NCBI GenBank assembly: GCA_035524095.1
Contig: DATKPK010000145.1
Coordinates: forward strand, 1-29,374
Length of the DNA stretch: 29,374 nt
DNA from: DATJUF01 sp035524095
Lineage (GTDB): Bacteria > Desulfobacterota > Binatia > Binatales > Binataceae
Direction: 5' to 3'
Both the position numbers and the translations under genes were made by a program. How positions within the stretch are numbered: the stretch's first letter is position 1; each line of letters begins with the position of its first letter. The notes under the pieces are model-generated. The model saw nothing but the letters and a program-made list of their open reading frames with translations, was not told where the DNA came from and did not search any database. Of this stretch, positions 7,162-14,950 are shown piece after piece.

Positions 7162-7962
7162 TCAGCGAGCGTGCGAGAAGCCGCCCATCATCGTACCCCG
7201 CGCCATGCCGAAGCCTTGTCCAATCGGCGATCCCCACAGGCGTGAGCCGCCAGCAACGCCATAGCGGCTAGGGGTGACCGGACCCAATCCCGAGTAGATA
7301 GGTAGTTGGCGGTTGCTGAGTGCGGAGTACATCGGAAGCGCGGTATAGGGCCGCGGAAGCGGGTTTGGCTGAGCGGCTACCGGGTACATCGGGACATAAA
7401 CCGGCGCCGCATAGACCACCACTGGCCCGCTACTATTCGCCTGGTCAACGTAATTCTGGACGTCATCGGCATTCCCGCTGCCGCTCGCATCAGCCGATTG
7501 AACGTCAGGGTCGCCCTGTGAATCGGCAGGCACATTGCTGGTCACCACATCCGGTGGATCGGCGCTGCCGTCGGCATCGTTCGGCCTGGATGATGCTAGG
7601 GCGGGCACGTGACTCGCTGGCGCATAGCTCACGGTCGAATAGGTCGCCGGATTGATTACTTGGGGAAGTTCAAGCACCTGGTCGTCAGAATCGTCTGCCG
7701 TTTCTGTATCAGCGGTAGCGGACGCTGCCCCATCAGCCGGGAGATCGTAATCTGAGGCAGGGGCGGGCCGATCGATGTTACCTGCCGAATCGTCGTCTGC
7801 AGCAATAGCCGCGACCGTTCCGTCGTCTGCAACATCCGCAGCAGAAGACTGAGCTGACGCACGACGCGGGTTTGAGAACGAAACTGCCACGACGAAAAGC
7901 AAACTCACTGAAAGTGAGCCTAGCAAGCCGCGTAGAATCGAATTGTGCTTCCATCCCGTCAT
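7162..7962 (-). CDS. Secreted acidic low-complexity protein
   Basis: No family recognised. From the ATG at 7962 the protein is 266 residues. It starts with a basic end and a clear hydrophobic signal sequence (GLLGSLSVSLLFVVAVSF) ending near RASAQ, a plausible signal peptidase site. The mature part is first very rich in Asp, Ala and Ser (about the first 100 residues), then Pro/Tyr/Val-rich (VVYAAPVYVPMYPVAAQ), with a Gly/Met-rich tail (GMARGTMMGGFSHAR). No cysteine is visible in the mature part and no catalytic motif. The frame extends upstream to 8100 but those residues look non-coding. It is 55 nt upstream of coaX on the same strand. An envelope or matrix protein is likely; function unknown. 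Confidence 0.6.
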   Translation of the reverse strand: MTGWKHNSILRGLLGSLSVSLLFVVAVSFSNPRRASAQSSAADVADDGTVAAIAADDDSAGNIDRPAPASDYDLPADGAASATADTETADDSDDQVLELPQVINPATYSTVSYAPASHVPALASSRPNDADGSADPPDVVTSNVPADSQGDPDVQSADASGSGNADDVQNYVDQANSSGPVVVYAAPVYVPMYPVAAQPNPLPRPYTALPMYSALSNRQLPIYSGLGPVTPSRYGVAGGSRLWGSPIGQGFGMARGTMMGGFSHAR

Positions 7963-8145
7963 CGCGCTACGTGGCTCGTAGCCTAACACCGTGCGGATTG
8001 CACGCCAAGGGCATTTTAGCGTGGCCAATCGAGTATTCTTCTTTGCCTGATAGGCGAGATTGGCACCGCTGGCGCGAGACTTCCACAAGCCGCATGTCAA
8101 AGCGTTTCACTGCCAGCGTTTGCAGAATGACGCGGGCAGGTTAAG

Positions 8146-8898
8146 ATGCGCTGCATGCCAGAGACCAAAGTTGCGTTAGTTACAGGTGCGGGCCGTGGAA
8201 TCGGACGCGAAATTGCCCAACGTCTGGCGCGTGAAGGTTACGCATGCGGACTGATCGCGCGGACCAAATCCCAGCTCGAAGAAACCGCGGACCTGATCCG
8301 CCACGCGGGCGGTACTGCGTTAGTTGCCCCGACTGACGTCACGCGGCGTGACCAGGTAATCGAAGCCGTCGCGACGGTCGAACGGGAACTCGGACCGATC
8401 GCGGTGCTGATCAATAACGCCGGCGCCTATCTGCGCAAGCCGCTGGTCGAAACCACCGAAGAAGATTTTGACTTTCAGCTAAAGGTGAACTGCTTCGGAC
8501 CGTTTTTTTGCACACAGGCCGTCGTCGCCGGCATGGCCGATCGCGGTGGCGGCACGATTGTCTTCGTACTCGGGTCGGAGTCGCGCAGCGGACCGCTACA
8601 TTACGCCGCCTATAACGCATCGAAGGTAGCGCAACGCGCGATCGCTGAGTCCGTGGCCTACGAGTATATGCATCGCGGGGTGCATGCCGTGGCACTCGAC
8701 GTCGACGGCGCCGTCGGACTCCAGCGCGTGACCGACGCCGCTCACGATGAGGAGGAGGACCATTTCGTCTCGACCGAGGCGATTTGCAACGAACTCGTTC
8801 ACGTGATCGGACAGCCGCGTAATGCCTGGACCTTCGCACTCGACCTGCGTTCCTACTGGCAGTGGCGTCCGCGTGTCGCAGCCAAGAAAAAGGTCTGA
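8146..8898 (+). CDS. SDR-family NAD(P)-dependent oxidoreductase
   Basis: 250 residues, a classical short-chain dehydrogenase/reductase. It has the cofactor motif TGAGRGIG (13-20), DVT at ~64-66 for adenine contact, NNAG (90-93), the catalytic serine region GSES (143-146) and Y156xxxK160 in YNASK. All four catalytic-type residues are present, so it should be active on an alcohol or carbonyl substrate, with the substrate unknown. ATG 8146 has AGG in GCAGGTTAAG at suitable distance; ATG 8155 is a possible shorter start. It is divergent from the secreted-protein gene and stands alone before the tRNA. Confidence 0.9.
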   Translation: MRCMPETKVALVTGAGRGIGREIAQRLAREGYACGLIARTKSQLEETADLIRHAGGTALVAPTDVTRRDQVIEAVATVERELGPIAVLINNAGAYLRKPLVETTEEDFDFQLKVNCFGPFFCTQAVVAGMADRGGGTIVFVLGSESRSGPLHYAAYNASKVAQRAIAESVAYEYMHRGVHAVALDVDGAVGLQRVTDAAHDEEEDHFVSTEAICNELVHVIGQPRNAWTFALDLRSYWQWRPRVAAKKKV

Positions 8899-9029
8899 CC
8901 GGTCACGCGCCGTGGCGAGCGGCCGGATAGCGTTCTAATTGCGCCGCCGGTTATACTTAGTGGTCGCGCCCCGCTAATCGCATGCCAGATGAGATCGGCG
9001 AAGTGGCGTTCAGTATCTTAAGGTTCGGT

Positions 9030-9106
9030 CGGGGCGTGGCGCAGCCTGGTAGCGCACACGCTTGGGGTGCGTGTGGTCGCCGGTTCAAATCCGGCCGCCC
9101 CGACCA
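9030..9106 (+). tRNA. tRNA-Pro (anticodon GGG)
   Basis: A complete cloverleaf. The acceptor arm CGGGGCG (9030-9036) pairs with CGCCCCG (9096-9102), followed by A and an encoded CCA (9104-9106). The anticodon stem CACGC/GCGTG (9057-9061 and 9069-9073) encloses the loop TTGGGGT with anticodon GGG at 9064-9066 and G37, normal for proline tRNAs. The T arm contains GGTTCAAATCC. A good -10-like TATACT at 8952-8957 could belong to its promoter, though no clear -35 is seen. No integrase or duplicated 3' end nearby suggests that it serves as an attachment site. Confidence 0.97.
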
Positions 9107-9148
9107 ATCGACCCCGCGCGAGCCCAATAGACATGTGGTTGCTATTCT

Positions 9149-10369
9149 TCAGCGGCTGACGGTCGTCCCTCGATAGTAGTGTTGCAAAATTTCGGTGTAA
9201 GTCTTGCCTTGGTTTGCCATCACTGCCGCGCCAATCTGGCACAGCCCGACACCGTGTCCCCAGCCCGCCCCTCGCAAAACCAGACGGCCTGACTCCTCAT
9301 CGGCAACGAAGGCTGAGCTGTAAAGATGGCTGCGCGAAAGAGCGCGGCGAATCTCTAGTTCTTTGCCGATAATTAGATAGTCGCGTTCCCCAGTGATCTT
9401 GAGCCGAAATATCCGGCCTGAGGGTCCGCGGGCGAGCGCCTCGACGTTGCTAATCGGACCAAGGTCGACGCCAACTCTCGCTTCGATAATCTTTGCGAGT
9501 TCTTCCGGCGTGTAAACCACTTGCCACCGATAGAAATCATGGGTTTCCTGATCGAAGCCCGGAAGCACAAGCGCGAGGAGAGCCGCATCGTTTGTATTGC
9601 AGTAGGCTGGTGGGCTGGATCGGATCCAACGCTCAGCATTGTCCGATTGCGCTTGCGTCGGAGCGTCATACACAGATTCTAGATACGGAATATCTCGATC
9701 TTCCCAGGCCGTCGCATAGCGCTCAGTTATGCCGCCACATGACTTGGAAAACCGTGCATCGCAGACAACTCCATTGTAACGAAGAAACTCGCCGTTGGTC
9801 ACCCGAACCGCCTCGGCCGCCGCCGGCGAGAACGCCTTAGTGATGCCCTGATAACGCTGGCAGTGGTCGTCGGCACATACGTCAAAATCCGGATGAGTTT
9901 CGCGGCCGTACCAGCGAAGAATTTCATGATCATCAAGCCTCTCACTTCGTGCCTCCGCGGGAAGGACAGAATTGACTTTCGAATACCAGAGCCAACTGCG
10001 CGAAATCACCGCGTGAGCTTTCAGCAGTTCGCGCGGACACGATGCCCTCATCTCCGATGAGATCACGCTCGTGACGTATTCTTCGAGCGGAACGTCATTT
10101 ACCACAGTCAAGCCCACTGCCCGATTCAGAAGCCGAAAAGCCCCGCGGAATACCTGATGCTCCTTGCGTTCCCAATGAAATCCGATTCCGATTGTCACGT
10201 CGTCCAGGGCAAACGCACACGATGATAACTCGGACGGCGCAAGACTGATTTCGGAAGTAAACCTATAGCGTCCGGGAGCGTACGCCTTGCCGCGAGCGTC
10301 GGTAAACGTCCCCGTCAATTCAACTTCAACGGCGGGTCTTTCCTCGATCAGCCCTACGGCGACGTTCAA
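9149..10369 (-). CDS. SpoIID/LytB-domain protein without signal peptide
   Basis: 406 residues. The SpoIID/LytB domain is clear: VPLEEYVTSVISSEM (93-107) with E106 at the place of the catalytic glutamate of the SpoIID lytic transglycosylase, LKAHAVISRSW, the conserved FSKSCGG segment, and near the C-terminus GWGHGVGLCQIGA. SpoIID of Bacillus cleaves glycan strands lacking stem peptides. Here there is no signal peptide or membrane anchor at the annotated start, a TTG that overlaps the previous stop (TTGA) and has GGAG 8 nt upstream. Either the protein works in the cytoplasm or it is exported unconventionally. Last gene of the DUF1460-GT2-DUF4922-SpoIID cassette; its end lies 42 nt from the convergent tRNA-Pro. 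Confidence 0.87.
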   Translation of the reverse strand: MNVAVGLIEERPAVEVELTGTFTDARGKAYAPGRYRFTSEISLAPSELSSCAFALDDVTIGIGFHWERKEHQVFRGAFRLLNRAVGLTVVNDVPLEEYVTSVISSEMRASCPRELLKAHAVISRSWLWYSKVNSVLPAEARSERLDDHEILRWYGRETHPDFDVCADDHCQRYQGITKAFSPAAAEAVRVTNGEFLRYNGVVCDARFSKSCGGITERYATAWEDRDIPYLESVYDAPTQAQSDNAERWIRSSPPAYCNTNDAALLALVLPGFDQETHDFYRWQVVYTPEELAKIIEARVGVDLGPISNVEALARGPSGRIFRLKITGERDYLIIGKELEIRRALSRSHLYSSAFVADEESGRLVLRGAGWGHGVGLCQIGAAVMANQGKTYTEILQHYYRGTTVSR

Positions 10370-11259
10370 CGCTCAATCTCCGATCGCACGGCGGCTTCTT
10401 CAAATTGATCGTCGGGCAATGTGACCTCGCGAAAGATACCGGCAATTGCCTCGCCGGTAATTTTCTCGAAATCGCCTGTGAGTGGCACCACAAATATTCC
10501 GCATAGATCGATCGCTGCCGGACTCACCGTCAGTTCCTTTGTGTAAAACGCCTCCGGCCGATGCTTTCTCCGCGGGAACAGATACGTCACCCACTCGTCT
10601 CTTTCGTAGAACATAGCAATATTGACCATCGGCTCTAGCGGCTTACTTGTTATTTCTGCTAGCCGTTCGATTATTCGATTCATGCGGTCGATCAACGCCG
10701 GCCGCTCGCTTCCGCGAAGCAGAAATACATTTCGCCGATAGTTCGTTACGACGCCGCTGGTCAGTCCCGCAGTATCTGTTGCGATCGGAAACAATCGCCG
10801 CGATCCGGCCTGAAAGTGCATATGGTCTGGCGCGGACGCGCCGCATTCAGGACCATTATAGATGACAAAGTATCCCGGCAGCGCCGCGGCAAGGTCCAGC
10901 ATATTACCAAACTGATTCACGATCCCCTGTGGGCGATGCTCTCGGTGAGCGATCGTAACGTGCCGATCCACGATCGGAAATGGATTGCAGTAGATTGTGA
11001 AGTCGGCACCGAATGCCAACCCTTCCTCTTCAGGAGGCAGATTACCGGCACACAGGAAACATGGACGTTTCGCAACCGACTCGCGATCGACCGCAGCCGT
11101 CGTACTAAGTACGCGATGAGGTATGTGGCGAACTAAAATATCGAACCAATCGATCTTTACTTGACGCGTCTGTGCATGGGCGAGACCTTCTATCCCATTC
11201 GCAAGCTGCGGCCATGCCCGCACCTGTCGCTCAAACAGCTCTTCTAGTTCTTCGGTCAT
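10366..11259 (-). CDS. DUF4922 protein, HIT/GalT-like nucleotidyl transferase or phosphorylase
   Basis: 297 residues. It carries a HIT-superfamily-type active site H146-M-H148-F-Q150 in GASAPDHMHFQAG, preceded by the family-like NPFPIVDRHVTIAHREH stretch (92-108) and a C67-x-x-C70 pair that may bind metal. This arrangement resembles galactose-1-phosphate uridylyltransferases, ATP adenylyltransferases and GDP-hexose phosphorylases, in which the middle histidine forms a covalent nucleotidyl intermediate. I identify it as the DUF4922 family from memory of the Bacteroidota homologues. A reaction such as moving a nucleotide between sugar phosphates is likely; the exact substrate is unknown. It overlaps the preceding GT2 gene by ATGA, with GGAGAG directly before its start, and the following SpoIID gene by TTGA. 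Confidence 0.8.
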   Translation of the reverse strand: MTEELEELFERQVRAWPQLANGIEGLAHAQTRQVKIDWFDILVRHIPHRVLSTTAAVDRESVAKRPCFLCAGNLPPEEEGLAFGADFTIYCNPFPIVDRHVTIAHREHRPQGIVNQFGNMLDLAAALPGYFVIYNGPECGASAPDHMHFQAGSRRLFPIATDTAGLTSGVVTNYRRNVFLLRGSERPALIDRMNRIIERLAEITSKPLEPMVNIAMFYERDEWVTYLFPRRKHRPEAFYTKELTVSPAAIDLCGIFVVPLTGDFEKITGEAIAGIFREVTLPDDQFEEAAVRSEIER

Positions 11260-12530
11260 CTCTCCATCCGAGCCTTAATCTCGGCAGTCCGCAGCCAATC
11301 CTTGTAGTGGTCGTAGCGATTCGCTACTTCGAGCGACAAGGCGCTATCGGTATTACCCTCCCAGCGCCTGCAAAGATAAATGGGTTCGTAGATCCGCCCT
11401 ATCTCATAGTCACGGCTGATACGCAGCGCCACTGCGTAATCCTCGCCATAGCTTACATTCGGAAATCCGATACGCCGCACTATCGAAGTATTGAATGCGC
11501 GCGGTGCACCCAGGCCGTTAATGCGCAGCGAGTTGTTTCTTCCGTTATCGCGGCTCCATTCACGATGGTCAATCAGACCCGGCGGAATCTCTTCCAGCGA
11601 AGAATCGACCATCGTGTACGAACCTATGACCATCGCATATGATCCCTCTTCTAGTTCCGCCACGATTCGGCCAAGGACGCCGTCGTCAAGATACAAGTCG
11701 TCTGAATCAAGCTGAGCAGCGTACTGTCCACAGTCAATGGAGTAGATCGCCTCGTTCCAGCAGCCGCCGATTCCTAGATCGTGGCGTTCGGGGACGATGT
11801 GCTTAAGGCGCGGGTTGGTAATCTTCCGCAGAATCTCCGTGGTTTGATCGGTCGAATGATTATCTACAACGATCACATTGAACGGGAAATCAGTGCTCTG
11901 CTCGAGGGCACTTTTGGCAGCGTCGAGAATAGTCCATTCACGATCGCGAACCGGTATGATGATACTGGCTTTTACCGGGAATCTTTCCGTCGAAGCCGGA
12001 ACTTTGTCGAAGTGAGGCGGAAGCCACGCCCCGATTCGTTTCAGATACGCCGTCGCGATATGCTCCATTTCAATTTGATAATCGCGATTGCGCGGATCTA
12101 CATAGTCGAATTGCTTTTGGCCCGTCGGCCGTTGATCAATTATTGACGCGCTATACAGCGGCTCGGGAATGCGTACAATGGGGTATTTTTCCGAAATTCG
12201 GAGCCGTAGATCATATAATCCGCCCCATTGCCAGCCGGCCTCGATTTTCGACTGGCGTGCCGCTTCAGCCGATACGCCGATTATTGGACCGAAATCAAAA
12301 CAATCGCGGATGCTGCCGCTTTGATAGTCGATACGCGGATGGCCGCGCGCGTCCGCATACACCCATCCCGCGCCTGTATCGCGCATGACTTGCGCCATGC
12401 GATCTAACATTCGCAGACCAGGCTCAATATTCACACGCGGATCGCCAATGAATAGTATGTCAGAATCGGCGCTAGCGACGAGTCCTTGAATCGTTGCGGA
12501 CGAATAGTCATTTGGATAGACGATCTTCAC
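11256..12530 (-). CDS. GT2-family glycosyltransferase-like protein with a duplicated half domain
   Basis: 424 residues, GTG start with GGTGG upstream. Residues ~187-390 form a complete GT-A domain: ASIIIPVRDRE (188-198), VVDNHSTD (221-228), QLDSDD (273-278) with the DxD-type metal site, and the acceptor-side GEDYAVALRISRDYEIGRIYEP. Residues 1-180 look like a second, partial GT-A copy: DLRLRISEKYPIVRIPEPLY (107-126) mirrors 367-385, but the N-terminal copy has no VVDNHSTD-type nucleotide site. The segments FDYVDPRNR and IPPGLIDHREW match, from memory, a conserved Bacteroidota protein of the same length. A cytosolic NDP-sugar transferase is likely; donor and acceptor unknown. Lies 62 nt after the DUF1460 gene and overlaps DUF4922 by ATGA. 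Confidence 0.85.
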   Translation of the reverse strand: MKIVYPNDYSSATIQGLVASADSDILFIGDPRVNIEPGLRMLDRMAQVMRDTGAGWVYADARGHPRIDYQSGSIRDCFDFGPIIGVSAEAARQSKIEAGWQWGGLYDLRLRISEKYPIVRIPEPLYSASIIDQRPTGQKQFDYVDPRNRDYQIEMEHIATAYLKRIGAWLPPHFDKVPASTERFPVKASIIIPVRDREWTILDAAKSALEQSTDFPFNVIVVDNHSTDQTTEILRKITNPRLKHIVPERHDLGIGGCWNEAIYSIDCGQYAAQLDSDDLYLDDGVLGRIVAELEEGSYAMVIGSYTMVDSSLEEIPPGLIDHREWSRDNGRNNSLRINGLGAPRAFNTSIVRRIGFPNVSYGEDYAVALRISRDYEIGRIYEPIYLCRRWEGNTDSALSLEVANRYDHYKDWLRTAEIKARMER

Positions 12531-12592
12531 ATTCCACCCGCCCCTTCGCCTTCTTCACTAATATGTGGAAATCCATTTCATTTCTGGATGCG

Positions 12593-13327
12593 TCATAATC
12601 CTGATTGGGTCGCAGCCTGCGGCGCGATCTCCCGCGGTCGTGCCACGATCACTCCGGACATCCGATTGGCCAGAAGAAACTCGCTCAACTCCTGCTCCAC
12701 CACACCGCCCCGGCTGCGCGATGCATGACGCATCAGGGTACGCTCGCCATCACGCACGACTATTCCAACATGAAACACGTCAAGATGCTTCCGGGTAGAG
12801 GCAAAAAAAATCACGTCGCCGCTCTGCAGATGCCTTGTGAGACGCGATACTGCCTTCTTTGGGACGGATTTTACACTAACCCGCCGTGCCGCGAGGCCCG
12901 GCACCACATTCAGAATGCGCTCCCTGCTGACGATTGGAACACCCGGCATGATAATCGGCTTGATGATTCCTGCGCGGCCATTATTGCGCAGCCAACTCGT
13001 CATGTAGTGATTACGCCGTTCCCACTGGATCCGGCCTTCTTCATACCGAATTTTTCGTAGCCATTCGGCGAACTCGTCAACGTCCGACGAGAGAGAGAGC
13101 GCCAAAACCGTCTCTAAGTATGTGACACAATCGAAACCGTCTAGACTGACGACGAACACCTCCGATGTATCCGCGGAGCCGATCAGCGGATTTGACTGAT
13201 ACGGATGCCCAACGAAGTGGCGAGAGAGCGCCTCAATGCGATCGCCAAGGCAGCTCTCACTTTTCGTTTCGGTTATGAGCTTCGCCACGCGGCGCCGATC
13301 CAGACCTCGTGGTTGGAGTGGCTTCAT
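12593..13327 (-). CDS. DUF1460 protein, NlpC/P60-like amidase or peptidase
   Basis: 244 residues. The NlpC/P60-like papain-fold active site is visible as FDCVTYLE with nucleophile C67, followed by H187 in FHVGIV and a further conserved H202 in LMRHAS. These features fit DUF1460, a family described as N-acetylmuramoyl-L-alanine amidase-like or gamma-D-Glu-diamino acid endopeptidase-like, which cleaves peptidoglycan peptides. No signal peptide or hydrophobic N-terminus is present (MKPLQPRGLDRRR), so the annotated form is cytoplasmic unless the start is wrong. It lies 29 nt behind the DOMON-like gene and 62 nt before the GT2 gene. Together with SpoIID it suggests processing of peptidoglycan fragments; that is inference. 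Confidence 0.85.
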   Translation of the reverse strand: MKPLQPRGLDRRRVAKLITETKSESCLGDRIEALSRHFVGHPYQSNPLIGSADTSEVFVVSLDGFDCVTYLETVLALSLSSDVDEFAEWLRKIRYEEGRIQWERRNHYMTSWLRNNGRAGIIKPIIMPGVPIVSRERILNVVPGLAARRVSVKSVPKKAVSRLTRHLQSGDVIFFASTRKHLDVFHVGIVVRDGERTLMRHASRSRGGVVEQELSEFLLANRMSGVIVARPREIAPQAATQSGL

Positions 13328-13356
13328 CGGATGCTAGCCTAGCATGTGGTCGCAGC

Positions 13357-13926
13357 TCAGCCGTCCGAGTCCGATGGCTCAAGCACCAAGCCAAACGCTT
13401 CGGCGTTATGAAAATCCGGTTTGCTGCCTGGATGGCTGAGTGCCCAATACGAGATCCCGTCGCTGGCTTCGATAACCGCCGAAAGCCCCACACGGAGCAA
13501 AGCGCCCGGGTGGATCGCCGATAAAAGATTGAGCCGCACAACCCCATCGAGCTCAAACCGGCTGCCATCGGAACGCACGGCAATGTCCGGGCGCATCATC
13601 TGGTCCATGAGAGGAACGCCGTCGCGATAAGCCCGCAGAGCGTAAACGGTCCACTCTCTCGACGGGGCGAAATTGAACTCGTGATATGCCACCTGCCCGT
13701 CCACTGCGATAAAGACCTCAAAGCAGGTGTGCCGCCAGAGTTCTTTGCCAATCTGTGGCACGCTCGGGGGAGGAATGCGTATTCGGCTGATCTCTCCTTC
13801 AAGGCGGTAGCGAATAAGCAGTTCACCGCCCGCCGCTCGGTTCAGAGATACTTGAACTCCGCCAACTGCTTCAGCGGCTGTCGAGGGATGGCGCTTCAGC
13901 TCTATCCAATCTGCGTCGGCCACCAC
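13357..13926 (-). CDS. DOMON-like domain protein
   Basis: About 189 residues from a GTG at 13926, 4 nt after the stop of the upstream oxidoreductase; the open frame continues to 14043 but those residues overlap the oxidoreductase gene and look non-coding. The protein opens with the ELKRHPS segment, then LLIRYRLEG, ELWRHTCFEVFI, YHEFNFAPSREWTVYAL and, near the end, LSHPGSKPDFHNAEAFGLVL, which I recognise as the DOMON-like (type 9 carbohydrate-binding-like) family found in many proteobacteria. These small beta-sandwich proteins are thought to bind a ligand such as a sugar or heme; no enzyme activity is known to me. No signal peptide is seen. It sits directly before the DUF1460 gene, so it may belong to the same transcript. 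Confidence 0.75.
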   Translation of the reverse strand: MVADADWIELKRHPSTAAEAVGGVQVSLNRAAGGELLIRYRLEGEISRIRIPPPSVPQIGKELWRHTCFEVFIAVDGQVAYHEFNFAPSREWTVYALRAYRDGVPLMDQMMRPDIAVRSDGSRFELDGVVRLNLLSAIHPGALLRVGLSAVIEASDGISYWALSHPGSKPDFHNAEAFGLVLEPSDSDG

Positions 13927-13930
13927 GGAC

Positions 13931-14875
13931 TTACAGATGAAGCACGGCCTTGCCGGCAATCCCGCGATTGTAAAGCTTGGCCGCAACCTCGGCGATCTGT
14001 TCGAAGGGCGCTTCCAGTTCAATCTGTGGGTGAAGCCGTCCACCAGCGACCATCTCGACCAGTCGTGTCAATCCCTGCGCGGCCGGGCGGTAGGGAATCT
14101 CATGGAACAGGATGAAGCCGTAGAGACTCGCACCGCCGGTGCGCATGAACGATGCCGCGTCAAAGGTAGTCTCCGAGGCTGCCGAAACACCGTAGAGCAC
14201 GCACATCCCACCCGGAGCTATCATCTTCATCGCGGCCCCGAGAGAATTGCCGGCCAGCGATTCGAGAATCAGATCGTAGGGGCCAAATTTCGCCGGCGCC
14301 GATGGGTCTTCGCCAACGACGACCTCGTGTGCGCCCGCGGTTCGCGCATGCTTTTCGCGCTCGGGCCGCCTGACTGACGCTACCACGAACGCACCTGCGT
14401 GGCGGGCAAGTTCCACCGCGAGGTGGCCAACGCCGCCCGAAGCTCCGGTGACGAGCACGCGGCGGCCGATAATCGCGCCATGCTGTTCAAGCGAATAGAG
14501 TGCAGTCAAACCGGCGACCGGCAAAGTTGCGCCCTGAGCGAACGAAACGTTATCGGGTAGAGGAGCCAGCGCATTGGTCGGCACTGCGGCCATCTCCGCC
14601 CACGCGCCCGCGGGCAGAAACCCGACTACCCTGGTTCCCGCCGCCGGCCCCGAACGGTCGGCTGCTGCCTCCTCGACTACCCCGGCGAGATCCCATCCAG
14701 GACGCCATCCCGGTTCGGCCATCGTCAGCGCTCGCCTGACCTCGCCGAGATTGAGCGAGATCGCCTTGACGCGGACCAGCGCCTGCGACGCCAACGGCGC
14801 GCGTAGCGTTGACGGCTTGATCACAAGACGTCCTGATGAAGCTGTATCGACCACCACGGCACGCATTTGTTCCAT
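13931..14875 (-). CDS. MDR-family quinone oxidoreductase-like protein
   Basis: 314 residues, preceded by GGAGG 7 nt before the ATG. The medium-chain dehydrogenase/reductase plan is clear: a GroES-like N-terminal domain (SLNLGEVRRA, PGWDLAGVVEE), then a Rossmann domain with VTGASGGVGHLAVELA, the NADPH-binding SVRRPER stretch and a typical C-terminal GKAVL. The zinc-binding GHE motif of alcohol dehydrogenases is absent, which puts it with the zinc-free quinone or enoyl reductase branch. It likely reduces an activated double bond or quinone with NADPH; substrate unknown. First gene of the rightward-to-leftward run that leads into the DUF1460-SpoIID cassette, although a functional link is not obvious. 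Confidence 0.88.
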   Translation of the reverse strand: MEQMRAVVVDTASSGRLVIKPSTLRAPLASQALVRVKAISLNLGEVRRALTMAEPGWRPGWDLAGVVEEAAADRSGPAAGTRVVGFLPAGAWAEMAAVPTNALAPLPDNVSFAQGATLPVAGLTALYSLEQHGAIIGRRVLVTGASGGVGHLAVELARHAGAFVVASVRRPEREKHARTAGAHEVVVGEDPSAPAKFGPYDLILESLAGNSLGAAMKMIAPGGMCVLYGVSAASETTFDAASFMRTGGASLYGFILFHEIPYRPAAQGLTRLVEMVAGGRLHPQIELEAPFEQIAEVAAKLYNRGIAGKAVLHL

Positions 14876-14950
14876 TGAAATCCTCCCCCGCGAGCACCAT
14901 TAAGGACTCACCTCAATCTCGCCTCGACGTCGCGATACGGTCGATCAAGT

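Noticed and set aside
9030..9106. tRNA-Pro as an integration site
   Set aside because: No integrase and no repeat of the tRNA 3' end was found in the window.
8982..9176. Open frame on the + strand across tRNA-Pro
   Set aside because: It runs through the tRNA and has no protein-family features or ribosome binding site of its own.
9018..9242. Open frame on the - strand reading GAAGFEPATTRTPS across the tRNA
   Set aside because: This is the well-known false translation of a tRNA gene in the antisense direction. The tRNA-Pro cloverleaf explains the sequence fully.
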